The position numbers were made by a program, and so were the translations under genes. From NCBI RefSeq assembly GCF_009720865.1, contig NZ_WNLA01000008.1, forward strand, positions 157,073 to 221,072: a DNA stretch of 64,000 bases, in the 5' to 3' direction. Positions 18,182 to 30,800 of this stretch are shown piece by piece. A model generated the notes under the pieces. That model did no database searches and was not told the origin of the DNA. It worked only from the letters and a program-made list of their open reading frames with translations. The stretch's first letter is position 1. Each line of letters begins with the position of its first letter. The stretch comes from Pseudoduganella ginsengisoli (GTDB lineage Bacteria > Pseudomonadota > Gammaproteobacteria > Burkholderiales > Burkholderiaceae_D).

Positions 18182-18442
18182 TTAGTGCAGTGGGCGGTTA
18201 CGCAGCCAGTCCGTGGACCAGCCAGTCTGGTCCGGCTCACCGGAAAAGTCATACACACAAAATACGCGTTCGTCGAACGCGGCGACCAGGACAAAATCGC
18301 TGCCTTCAAAGTCCGGTTGCATCATCAAATTCAAATACGCTTCGTCCGCCATCGCCAAATCCGACGTCGTGGTTTCCGTCCACGCCAGGCGCTCGCCGGT
18401 CATGGTTCGGACATAGATATGAAAATGTTCTTGTTGCTGCAT
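18182..18442 (-). CDS. small protein of unknown function
   Basis: 86 aa, acidic, no signal peptide or membrane helix. The sequence begins MQQQEHFHIYVRTMTGERLA and ends FSGEPDQTGWSTDWLRNRPL. The composition is that of a folded cytoplasmic protein and the frame has normal high-GC third positions. A TCC-rich plus-strand sequence just upstream corresponds to a GGAGG-type ribosome site. I recognise no family. It is divergent from the giant gene. Confidence 0.65.
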   Translation of the reverse strand: MQQQEHFHIYVRTMTGERLAWTETTTSDLAMADEAYLNLMMQPDFEGSDFVLVAAFDERVFCVYDFSGEPDQTGWSTDWLRNRPLH

Positions 18443-18645
18443 AGCTATTCACCAAATGAAGGAGGGCAGTCCTCCATGCTATGCGTTCTGGCGCGTGCTG
18501 AAAAGAGGAGATTCAACTGTGTGCCAGTCTTTTAAGCAGAATTTTCCAGTTTTCTTGTGAATCCATTAAAAAATGTGGCATTGGGCGTACGTTGCTCGGC
18601 AGAATAGATTCTCGACCGTTAATCATGCGTTAAAGATAAGGTTGA

Positions 18646-18840
18646 GTCGCTGGAAATTCAGGTGCCTGCATGCGGGACCGCCAGCGGCCTCCTTTTTGCG
18701 GAATAAGTATCCGCAAAGCATTTAGTTGCCGTTCCGCTAAACTTTTTTAATAACTTCCGGATACCTAGTTCGATAGCGGGGGCAAAGCCCGCCGCGAGCT
18801 AAATTTTGCCCAAAAGGCAACTTAATCCAGCCCATATGGG
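18646..18840 (+). promoter_or_regulatory. structured 5' leader of the giant gene
   Basis: The 424-bp gap 18443-18866 has no gene and is AT-richer than both flanks. Its 3' half can form five hairpins in a row: GTCGCTGG 18646-18653 / CCAGCGGC 18681-18688; TTTGCGGA 18695-18702 / TCCGCAAA 18710-18717; GCGGG 18776-18780 / CCCGC 18788-18792; TTGCC 18806-18810 / GGCAA 18816-18820; and CCCATATGGG 18831-18840, just before the ribosome site. GCAAAGC occurs twice (18713 and 18782). This may be an RNA regulatory element; no known riboswitch consensus is fully matched by eye. Confidence 0.4.
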
Positions 18841-18866
18841 TGCGGCTTTACTGGGAGTTTTTGAAA

Positions 18867-21800
18867 ATGGTAGCGATTGTTAACGGTCAGGGTTTGGGGA
18901 TCAATGCAGGTTTGACGGCTTTGCCGGGCGGGCGGACGATGCCGGGGCAGGCGCAGGCCGGCCGTAACGGACCCAAAGTCTACGTCAATGGCGCCAGCGG
19001 CAACCTCGTGGTGCAGATGCAGGATGAGCGCCTGCTGGTGCATGGCCTGGACCTGGGCGTACTGCGCACCTACAACAGCCAGGGCCGCATGACCGATGAC
19101 AATAGCGACAACTGGCTGGTTGGCTTCGAAGCGAAAAAGCTGGTGCTGGCCGAAGGCGAGCTGGGCCAGAGCTACAGTACGGTGCGCCGCACCACGGCCG
19201 AAGGCGCCGACATCGACTACCGCATGGGCGCGGAAGACAGCTATTACGTTGCCGTTGGCGGCCCCGAGCAGGGTTCGGTCGAGGTGGCCGAAGATGGCAG
19301 CTTGGTATGGATCGATGCCGGCCGTACGCTGCGCGAAACGTATGACGCGGCCAGCGGCCGCCTGCAATCGGCCACGGATGCGGCGGGCAACCGCATCGAT
19401 TACAGCTACACCAGTGACGGCCGCCTTGCCGCCGCCGCAGGCAACGGCGTGTCGGTGGCATATGACTATGCCGGCGGCCTGCTGGCCGACGTGCGCACCC
19501 GCATCCAGGACCAGGCCGGCGCATGGCATGACCAGACCCGCGTGCGCTATGAATACGATGACATGGACCGCCTGTCCGCGGTCACCGTGGACTTGACGCC
19601 GGGCGACAACAGCATCGCCGACGGCCAGGTATTCCGCACGGAATACGGCTACGACGGCGACAGCGCGCGCCTGGCGCGCATCAGCCAGAGCGATGGCGCC
19701 ACGCTGTCCATCAGCTATACCGAGCTGGATGGGCAATTCCGCGTGGCCAGCGTGACCGACGGGGGCGGCGGCAATGCCGACGGCAGCTACAATGTGGCCG
19801 CCAGCGAGTGGAACCGCCGCATCGTGTCGCATATCGGCAGCGACGGCGCGCTGCAGGCCCGCACCGAAACGGTTGACGGCCTGCCGGACAGCTACTTCCT
19901 GGCAGGCGCAGCGGGGGCGGACGTCACGCTGCGGTTCACCGAGACCGGCAATATCATCCGCACTGAGCACGACAGCCACGGCGCCGTCATCACCATGACC
20001 ATCGACAGCCAGGGCACGGTGCTGTCGGAAAAGCGCGAACTGCCTGACGGCAGCCGCTATGAAGCAGAGCGTAACAGTTCAAACTTCACCAGCTATACCC
20101 GCACCGACAGCCTGGGCCGCGTGACCGAGCGTGGCGAATCGTACGAGGGTTACAGCACCACCATCACCGTCTATGACTATGACGGCGAGAGCAGCACGGC
20201 GGCAACGACCACGGTGGACATCGCCTACGCGGACGGCGGCAGCTACCATGAGGTTGCCTATGCCGACGGCCGCTACACCCGCACCTCGCGCGACGCAGCC
20301 GGCGTGCAAACCGTCCAGAACGGCGATGCGCAGGGCGAAACCTGGCAGCGCAGCGACGGCGAGCATGGCTCGACCGTCATCACGGCAACCGGCTCGATCG
20401 ACACCGTCCACCATGCCGATGGCAGCCGCACGGAAACCGTGTTCGACGCCCAGGGCGTCACCACCACTGAATTCGGCGCCGACGGCGTGCAGACCGGCGG
20501 CAGCTGGTCCCGATCGGACGATGGCTCTTCCTGCACGTACCAGCTGAGCGCCAATGGCGCCAGCACCGGCCGCATTGACCGGCCGGACGGCAGCTACAGC
20601 CTGTACAGCGACGATGGCCAGGGCAACCGAGATACCGTGCTGTACGACCGGTACGGCAACCGCGCCGGCACGGAATGGACGCACGCCGACGGCAGCAGCG
20701 GCAGCGACAGCGTGGACTTGTCCGGCGTGCCGCAAGTGTCGGGCAGCCCCGGATGGTGGGGGGTGTACGCCAGCGAAGAACTGGTTTGGCAAATGCCGCA
20801 AGGCTTGTTTACCAGTAGCCAGGAAGGCGCCGCGCTGTCGTATGCCGTGACCTTGGCCGATGGTTCTCCTCTGCCGGCCTGGCTGACGTATGACGCCGCG
20901 ACGCAGACGCTGCGCGGCACGCCCGGCGTCCCCGGGCGGACCAGCCTGCGCATCTCGGCAACCAATGACGATGGCCTGCACGCGTGGGCGTACTTTGGCT
21001 TCGACGCGAATCCGCCCGACATCACGCCTGAAGTGGCGATCCCGCTGGCGCCGCAATCGGCCGTGCAGGGCGCGCTGTTCCGCTGCACGTTGCCGCAAGG
21101 CGCCTTCATCAACCCCAAAGGCGGACCGCTGGGCTTGCGCGCGGAACTGGCCAACGGCGACCCGCTGCCGGCCTGGCTGGCATTTGATCCAGTCACCGGC
21201 ACCTTCTTTGGCGTGCCGCTGCATGGCGAGGTGGACGGCATCGAGATTGCCGTCACCGCATCCGACCTGCAGGGCTACCATGTGACGGCCACGTTCACGC
21301 TGACGGTGGCTGCCGGCACCGATGGCCTGCGCCAGGGGCAGTCGTTCAGCTACGACAGTGGCAACCTCACCACGGTCACCGACGCGCTGGGCGGCGAAAC
21401 ATACCTGGAATACGACAGCGACGGCCGCCTCCAATCGATTGCGCTGCCCGGCAATAACGGCGAGCACGACAGCACGCAATTTGAATATGGCGAAGGCGCG
21501 CAGGTGACGCGTTTGACGGAAGCGGGCCGCAACCCGGTGACGATGCGCTACGACTACCGCGGCAACCTGGAATTCCGCCAGGATGGCATGGGCAACACCA
21601 CGGAATACCGCTACAGCGACCGCAATGAACTGCTGAGCGAAACCGTGTACCTGACGCCCGATGGCGACGGCGGCGGCTGGAGCCAGTGGCCGGCCGACGC
21701 CCGCACGACGCGCCACTACTACGACCCGGCCCCAGGCGGCGCCGGCCTGCATGGCCTGCTGCGCTTTACCATCAGCCCCGAAGGCCGTGTGACGGAATAC

Positions 21801-24800
21801 CGCTATGACGCCTACGGCCAGCGTATCGCCGTGCTGGACTATATGGCGCCGACCGTCGACGCCGGCGCGCTGACCGGCTATGAAAGTGCGGCCGATGTGG
21901 CCGCCATCGTGCTGCGCGCCACGCCCGCGGCGGACTTGCAGGGCCTCACGCGCCGCGACATCCAGCGCACGGACATGGCGTACGATGCTTACGGCCAGTT
22001 GAGCCGCGTGACGCGCTACGCGCAGGTACTGGCCGACGCTGCGTTGACCGGCGTGGCCGAAGGCAGCAGCGAAGTGCGCTATGTCTACGACCAGTCGGGC
22101 CGCCTGCTGAGCAAGATCGACGTCGCGGCCGGTACGCAAACCTCGTATACCTACGATGGCCTGGGCCGCCAGCTGACGGCCGGCAATGGGCAGGCCACGA
22201 GCGTGACCCAGTACGACGATGCCGGGCAGCGCGTCATCGTGACGGATGCGGGCGGCGTCTCGACCGTCAGCGCGTATGATGCGGCAGGCCGCCTGGTGGC
22301 GGTAACGCATGGCGGCTCCGCCACCGGCACGCGCTATTACTACGATGTGCTGGGGCGCCAGGTCATGGCGGACGGCGCCGGCGGCCGCAAGTGGACTTTC
22401 TACAATGCGGCCGGCCGCGTGGCGGCCGAGGTTGACGCGTATGGCGCCATGACCGAGTACAGCTACAACGAGGCAGGCCAGCTGACCCGCACACTGCGCT
22501 ACTCGGAAACCGTCGACGTGGACGCGCTGGCCGATGAAGCAGGCATGCCGCGCGCCGTGCCGCTGGACGACATCCGTCCGCAGGCGGGCGCCGAAGACAC
22601 GGCCGAATGGCGTACGTATGACGACAGCGGGCGCCTGGTGCACGAAATCAGCGCCAACGGCGGCGTCAAGGAATACCGCTACGACGGCGCATCGCACGTG
22701 GTGGCCGAAGTGGTGCATGCGTCGCAGGTGGCGCCGGCAAGCCTCGGCGAGACGCCGCAGGCTGGCGCCGTGTCGGCCATGGTCGGCAACAGCGCGGCCG
22801 ACCGGCTGACCCGCCATTTCTACGATGGCGACGGCCTGCTGGCCGCGACCCTGGCGCAGGATGGCGCCCTGGTGCAGTATTTCTACGATGGCGCGCGCGA
22901 CCTGGTCGAGCAGCGCACCTATGCACTGAAGCCTGCGGCGGCGCTGCGCGCCAGCGGTTCACTGGCCGCGCTGACGGCTGGCCTGAAAGATGGCGCCGAT
23001 ACCCGCATCAAGTACCGCTACGACGGCAAAGGCGTCCGCATCAGCCAGACCACCGTGCAGGGTTATCCGGAAGAGGGAACGCCCGGCGTCCATGAAATCA
23101 GCGGCACCATTGCACAGCCAGGTGAGCAGGACGTCTACCAGTTTACCGTCACGGAAAAAGCCCGCTTCTTCTTCGACGGCGTGCTGGGCGACCAGACCCA
23201 GTGGAGCCTGAACACGGGGGCCAAGCAAATCATGGCCAGCCGCGACGTGACTGCCAGCGGCGACAAATTCCTGGAATTGGCGGCCGGCACGTACCGCCTG
23301 ACAGTCGACGGCGTGGGCGACCGCACCGGCAACTATACGTTCCGCCTGCTGGGCGAGCAGGGCGCCAAACCGTTGCCGGTCAATGAAAACGTGACGGGTT
23401 CGCTGCAGACTGGCGCTACGTCGGCGCTGTACGCGTTCACCGCGCAAGCGGGCGACCGCCTGTTCCTGCAGACCGGCAGCACCAGTACCAGCACCAGCCA
23501 GTTGCGCTATACAGTGTTTGGCCCGGACGCACGTACGCTCAGTACGCCATCTAATTGGAATGACAGCGGCGTCATCGTGGCTGACCGCGCCGGCACTTAC
23601 TGGGTCAGCGTAGAAAGCCAGTCCGGCGCGGTACTGCCGGCCAATTACAATTTCGCGCTGTACCGTACCACGCCGCAAGTGCAGTCGCTGGCGCTGGGCG
23701 CCACTGCCCATACTGCGATGGCTACGCCGGGAACGGCGGCGACGTGGTACGTGGACGTGGCTGAGACCGGCTGGCTGCGCTTCGACCAGCTTTCCGCTTA
23801 CACGTCGAAAATGCGCTGGAGCGTGCTCGATGCCTCCGGCGCCGTGATCGCGTCGAGTACCGGCGACAATGATGAAACGTATTACGCGCCGGTGCTGGCC
23901 GCGCCGGGCCGTTACCGAGTGGTGGTGGAATCGACTGCGCGCCAGACGCCGGACACGGATTTCCGCATGCTGCTGACACCGGCAAGCGCGGCGGCGGACC
24001 TGGCGTCCGGCCAGAGCATCGCGCTGGGCTCGGCGGATGGCCATGCCGACCGCATGGTGAAGGTGCACGTCGATGGCGCTGCCCGGCTGTCGCTGGTGAC
24101 GCAGATCACGTCCGGTTCCGGCACAGCGCACTGGCAAGTGATGGACGCGCAGGGCCGCGTGGTCGGTTCGTACCGCGGCGCCGGCAACAACAATGTGCAA
24201 ACGGTGGCGCTGCCGTCGTCCGGCGACTATTACGTGCTGGCGGGCGGCTACCTGCCTAATGCGTCGGCGTTTACCGGCGCACTGACAGTGACGGCCTACA
24301 GCGACGCGGCCGCCGATGCGGGGGTACTGCAGCCGGGACAGGTGGCGGAATTGTCCGGCGCCGTCACGGTGCCGGGCCAGGTGTCGTCCACGCGGTTCCG
24401 CGTGACCCAGCCAGGCGCATACGTGCTGGAATCCGTCAATTCGTTTGCCGACGGCCAGTGGCAGTTGAACGGCCCGCTGGGTACCGTCATCAGCACGCGC
24501 CAGTTCACCGCTTCCGCGGCAGCGCAGGGCCAGCTGGTCTATCTGGCGGTCGGCGACTATGACCTGGCCGTGACGGCCCGCACCACTGGCAGCGGCGCGT
24601 GGACCTTGCGCGCGACGCCGGCTGCCACCGCTACCCAGCTCGATTCCGGCGTGGCGGCAGCCATTAACGGACTGGCATCGGGCGCATCGCTGCTGTTCCA
24701 GGCGGAAGCGTTGCCGCAAGACCGCTACGCGTTTACGCTGTCCGGCGCGGCAGGCCAGTTCCAGTTGACCGCGTTTGACGCGTTTGGCCGCCAGATCAAT

Positions 24801-27800
24801 TATTCCACCAGTACCAGCGGTTCGTTCACGCAAAGCCAGGCCAGCGGCCCGATTTACTTCCGCCTGACGCGCACGGCGGCAGGCGCAGGCAACACCACGC
24901 TGACCGTGATCCGCACCCAGGTCAACCAGCCGGCAGTGCCGGCGGCCACGCCGATCGTATTGGGCCAGGCGGTTGCCGGCAGCGCCAGCGGTACGCCGCT
25001 GTACTACAGTTTCGACATGGCCGAAGATGGCTGGGTGGCGCTATCGTGGCAGAGCGGTAACTGGTCGACCTGGACATTGAATGGCCCGCGCGGCCAGGAG
25101 AGCAGCCAGTCCATCGGCAGCAGCTGGCGCATGCCGGTGCTGTGGGTGCCGGCCGGCCATTACCAGATGACGTTGACGGGAGGCAGCGGCGCCGCCGCCT
25201 TCAGCCTGGTCGATGCCGCCCACGCCCGTCCGATTGCCGCCGACACGGCAGTGTCGGTGGATCTGGCCGCATCGGAACCGTATGCGCTGTTTGATATCGT
25301 GCTCGATGCCGGCCGCAACGTTGACTTCCATGGCTTGCCGGGCGCATCTTCCGGCAATACCTACCGCCTGTACGATGCCGGCGGCACTTACCTTGGCAGC
25401 GGCGACCCGGCTACCAGCTACTACAGCCGCCTGTCGATCCCGCGCAGCGGCCATTACCTGCTGGCCGTGTCGCGCCAGGGCGGCGGCGCGCTGCGCTTCA
25501 ACGTCACGCAAACACCGTCAGCGGCCGCCGTGCCGCTGCAGACCGGCGCCAGCACCGAGGGGACGTTCGTCCAGTATGGGCAGTATTACAACTATACGTT
25601 CACGGCGGCCGCGGCATCCGAACTGTTCGTCAATGAAACCCGCAATGGCGGTTCGCCTTACTCGTATGCGCTGTACGACGCAACCGGCAATACTGTCAGC
25701 ACCATGTATTCGGCGAACGGAAAGCTGGCGTACGGCGTGCGTCCCGGCACGTATACGCTGCGCATTACTTCGTACAATTCCCCGACCACGCCGCTGCCGT
25801 TTGCGCTTACGGCCAGCCTGGTGACGGCGCGGGACACGTTGGCGGCCGGCGGCAGCGCCGTGAACGTGAACTTTACCAGCGGCATGCCGGACCGCCAGCT
25901 GGAAGTATCGCTGCAGGCAGGCAAGTCGTACTGGTTTGCGCCGTCCACGCCGCCGGCCGGCAGTGACAGCTATGGCTACCGCGTGGTCGACCCGTATGGC
26001 CAAGTGGTGGCTTCCGGCACCATGTCGTCCTATGTCACCGGCATTGCCATCAACGCGGCCTATGACGGCGCCTATACCGTGCAACTGTCGGCCATCCGTT
26101 CTTCCACGCCGCTGACGGCCAGCGCGGCGTTCTCGCTGCGCACTGCGCAATCGCTGCAGCAGCCGCTGGTGCTGGGCTCCGTGATCGACGCTTCGCTCAA
26201 CCATCCGGCCGACAAGACCCGCTACCAGTTCACGCTGGCCGAGCCGGCCCGCGTCTGGCTCAACGTGGTGGGCGACAATTACACGGCCAGCCTGGTGCGC
26301 ACCGACGTGCCGGGTACGGTCTTCAGCAATGGCAACCTGTCCGGCGGGGGCGAACGCCGCCTGGTCTACCTGGCGGCCGGCAGCTATGAATTGCAGCTGG
26401 CGCCGGGCACGGTGGCGCCAGGCGCGTTCCACATTTCCACGTCGCTGGTGTCGGCGCTGCCGGAACTGGCCGTTGGCGGAACGGTCACGTCCAGCGTGGC
26501 CCAGGGCCGCTACATGACGGCGTTCCGCATCCAGGGCACGGCGGGCCAGCAACTGCTGTTCAATGCGCGCAACGGCAGCGGCTACCCTTACACCTACTGG
26601 TACCTGATCGACGCCAGCGGCGATACCGTGTATTCCACCACCAGCTACCAGGGCAATGACAATGGCGACCGCTTCACGCTGCCGCGCGATGGCGAATACG
26701 TGCTGATGATGGGCAGCCACAGCGGCGACACGGCGGCCCATACGGACACGATGCGCCTGTACCAGTACAGCGAACCGTCCACGCCGATTGCGCTGGGCTC
26801 GCTGGTCAGCGGCAAGCTGGCCGGACCGGGCAACATCAACCATTACACGTTCACGCTGGCGGCCGATACCACGGTCGTGCTTGATTCGAAGAGCGGCGCC
26901 GCGTCGATGTCGCTGACCGGGCCGCGCGGTTCCGAATACAGCGCCACGCTGTCCGATAACGATGGCAGCTATTGGGTGCGCCGCCTGCCGGCCGGCACCT
27001 ATACCGTCAACATCAGCGGCAACGGCACGTCAATGCCGAATTTCGGCTTCCGCCTGCTGTCGCTGGAGGCTGAGGCCATTGACCATGGCGCGGCCGACAC
27101 CTTCACCGGCAGCCTGCCTGCCGGCCAGAACCTGTTCGTGCACCGTTTCGATGCCAGCCCTGGCGTGCTGTACAACTTCAGCCTGACTGACCCGACGCCG
27201 TACCAGGATTACACCCGCTACACGCTGCTTGATATGTATGGCCGCGTCATCAGCGGTCCGAATTACGCCTACAACTCGTCCGTCAGCTTTACCGGACCCC
27301 AGGCCGGTCCAGTCTACCTGGTGGTCAAGCAGACTTACGTCTCGACCGTTAACGAGCAATTCACCGTCAAGCTGCGCCAGCCTGCCATTGCCAGCACGGC
27401 GCTGGCGTGGGACACGCAACAAACCCTGCAGCTGGGCAGCCGCCAGGATCAGTACGCCTACAGCTTCCAGGCCAGCCAGGCCGGCTGGATCGACTTGCAG
27501 GGCATGCGCGCGCCATCATCGTCGGTAGCGTTCGAGGTGGTGGGGCCGGACGGCGCCGTGCTGGGTTCGCGCACCGGTGTGCCGGCCAGCCAGGATGGTT
27601 CGCTGTCGGTTTACCTGCCTGCAGCGGGCGCCTATGCGGTGCGCGTGCGCACCAATGGCGACCAGATTGCCGGCACGGCCCAGTTTACGGCCCGCACCGT
27701 GCCGTCCGGCCAGCGCATCGGCCGCCCGAATGGCGTTGCGCAGGCGCTCGACATGGCGGCGGGCAGCCCGGGCACCGGCCTGTGGAGCATCGATGCGCGC

Positions 27801-30800
27801 GCCGGCGAACGGCTGACGCTGTCCGTACCGCAATGGGCCGGCACGGGCGAGATCCAGCTGGTGTCGCCGTCCGGTTCCGTGCTGCGCACGTGGACACCGG
27901 CCCAGGGCGCATCCTTCACGTATGACTTTACCCAGAGCGGCACCTTCCTCGTGCGCGTGCTGCGCAACGGCACGGCAGCGGCGTCGCTGTCGGCCAGCTG
28001 GGGTACGGCCGATACACCGCAGACCGTGGTGTCGACGTTCAATGCGACGGGGACCGTCAGCTACGGCGCGCCGCAGTCCTTCCAGTTTGAATTGCAGGAA
28101 GGGGGCGTCTGGTATGTCGACCATCCGGCGGTGCCGGATTTCTACAGCTACTATTACCAGCACGTGGTGGTCAGCGATGCGGCTGGCAACACGGTGATTG
28201 GCGACTACCGCCAGGCGCGCCAACTGGCCGCCGGCGTGTACACCATCACGCTGCGCCAGGATAGCGGCTCCGCCGTTCCATTCAATTTCGCACTGCGCCG
28301 CCTCGATGCGGGATTGCCGGCCGCCTTGTCGTATGGCCAGCAAGCCACGCAGGCATTGACGTCGAATTTCAGTACCGGCCTGTACCGCATTGACGGCCAG
28401 GCGGGCGACATGCTGCAATTTAACCCGGTGGCCGTCAGCGGCAACTACGGCAGCGGCCAGTGGACGCTGTTGAACCGCTATGGCCAGACCGTAGCGGCCC
28501 GCACCGGCATTTCGTCCGATTCGTCCACGGTGACGCTGGCCGACAGCGGACCGTATTACCTGCTGATCGACAATGCTGCGTATGGCAGCCCGAGCGCCGG
28601 GTCCGTCACGTTCCAGCTGGATAACCGCAGCCAGAACGCGGCCACGCCGGTGGCCCTGGGCCAGGCCGTGCGCGGCACGCTGAATGGCCAGAACCAGAGC
28701 CGCGACTATACCTTTACGGTCACCGAACCGCGCCTGGTCGCATTCGACCGGCTGACGGACCACACGGGCGCCAACGTGTACTGGAAGCTGTCCGGTCCGT
28801 ATTCGGACGGCGGCATGGTCAACGAATTTATTTACAACTCGAGCTACAGCTATGACCAGGCGCGCAACCTGTGGCTGCAGCCGGGGCAATACACACTGTC
28901 CGTCACCACCAGCGATTTTGCCGCGAATAACTATGCATTCCGCCTGGCGCCGCTGGCCGACGCCACGCCGCTGGTCAGCGGCCAATGGGTCGATGCCCAG
29001 GTGATCCGCAACACGGGCGAGATGAATACGTACAGCGTGGCCGCCAGCGCGGGCGACCGCCTGTATATTGATTTGCGCAACGTGACGGCGCGTACCTACA
29101 ACGGCCGCTACAACTACACGGCAAAGATCCGCGTCATCGACCCGAACGGCGCCGAAGTGTATACGGGCGACGTGGTGGATGCTGAACTGGTGGCGGCGGT
29201 ATCGGGCCGCTACACCATTGAGCTGGACGATTCGCTGGCCGGCGACGTGGCGGTTTCGTACAGCCTAGCGGTGTTCGTCAACACGCCGCCAGTGGCGCGC
29301 GTGATCGACTTGTCGGATGCGCTGCCGGCGGTTGACCTGGCCGTGCAGGATGTCTCGGTGGCGGCGGCCGATGGCGGCGCGCTGCAGTCCGGCGCCCGCA
29401 TCGACGTGCGCTGGACCACGCGCAATGCCGGGCTGCTGGCCACGCGCGGCGACTTCAGCGAACGCGTGGTGGTGCGCAAGGCCGGTACGGGTGAAGTACT
29501 GCTGCAGGCGACGCTGCCGTATTCCGAAGCGTCATCCGGGGCATTGCAGCCGGGCCAGTCCGCTGCGCGCAGTGTGCAGCTGCGCCTGCCGGACGGCTTG
29601 ATCGGCGCCGGCAACCTGACGGTAACGATAGAAACGGATACCACCGGCGCCCAGGATGAACGGGGCGACGATACCCGCAACAACCTGGCTACGGCCAGCT
29701 TCACCAGTACGTTGGCGCCGTACGCGAACCTGCAGGCGGGCCAGCCGGTGCTGGATCCGGCGTCGAACTGGCAGAGCGGCGACACCGTCACCGTGCGCTG
29801 GAACACGGCCAATGCGGGCACGGCCAGCGCGCAGGGCAGCTGGATGGAGCGGGTGGAACTGGTCAACCTGACCACCAATGCCGTGATCGCGGCAATCAGC
29901 CTGCCGCAGACCGGCCAGGACTTGGCGCCAGGCGCGCAGGCGGCGCGTTCCGCCAGCTTCACGTGGCCGGCGGGCCTGAACGCGGTGGGCACGTTCCGCC
30001 TGCGCGTCAGTGTCGATACGCTGGGCCAGGTACCTGAATATGGCGCGGCCGGCGCGCTGGAGTCCGACAACGTGGCGGAGCGCCAGCTGGCAGTCGGTCC
30101 GGACTTGCTGGCGCGCAGCGTGCGCCTGCAGGAAACGGGCGCCATGGACGGCGATACCGTGACCTTGCTGTGGGATGACGTCAACCAGGGCACGGTGGCG
30201 GCGCCGGCCGGCTACCAGGACCGGGTCGTGATCCGCCAGCGCAACGCGGACGGAACGCTGGGCGCCGTGGTGCTCGATACCGTGGTGGCCTTCCCGGGCG
30301 ACGGCGGCCAGCCGCTGGAAGCAGGCGGCGTGCGCAGCCGCTCGCTGCGCTTCACGCTGCCGGCCGGCCTGCGCGGCAGCGGCCAGTTCATGGCCACGGT
30401 GACGGCCGACAGCAATGCGTCCGGCGTGGGCAGCATCTTTGAAACCAATGTGGCGGGGAACGCTGAAACCAACAACGCGGCCAGCGGCGACTTCGCCGCC
30501 GGCGCGCACGACTACGCCAACCTGGCGCCAACCGCGCTGGTGGCGCCGTCGTCTGCGCTGGCTGGGCAGGAAGTGACCGTCAGCTGGACCGTCGCCAACC
30601 AGGGCCGGGCCGCTGCGGCCGGCTCGTGGGTGGACCGCCTGGTGCTGACGTTCGACGGCGTGGCGGGCAATGCCGACGATATCTTGCTGGCCAACGTGAA
30701 AGTCACGGCGCCGGTGGAGGCGGGCGGCAGCTATACGCAGTCGGCCACCGTGCGCATCCCTGGCCGGATTTCCGGCAATTACCGCTTTGCCGTGCTGGCG

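Noticed and set aside
18575..18597. TGGCAT...TTGC resembling a sigma-54 promoter before the giant gene
   Set aside because: The GG and GC elements are 15 nt apart instead of 10.
18840..18866. Upstream GTG start for the giant gene
   Set aside because: It has no ribosome site, lies within a palindrome, and the ATG at 18867 has GGGAG at proper distance.
20079..24833. Minus-strand open frames of 912 and 624 codons
   Set aside because: Low-information Arg/His/Ala-rich translations opposite recognised YD and PPC-like domains.
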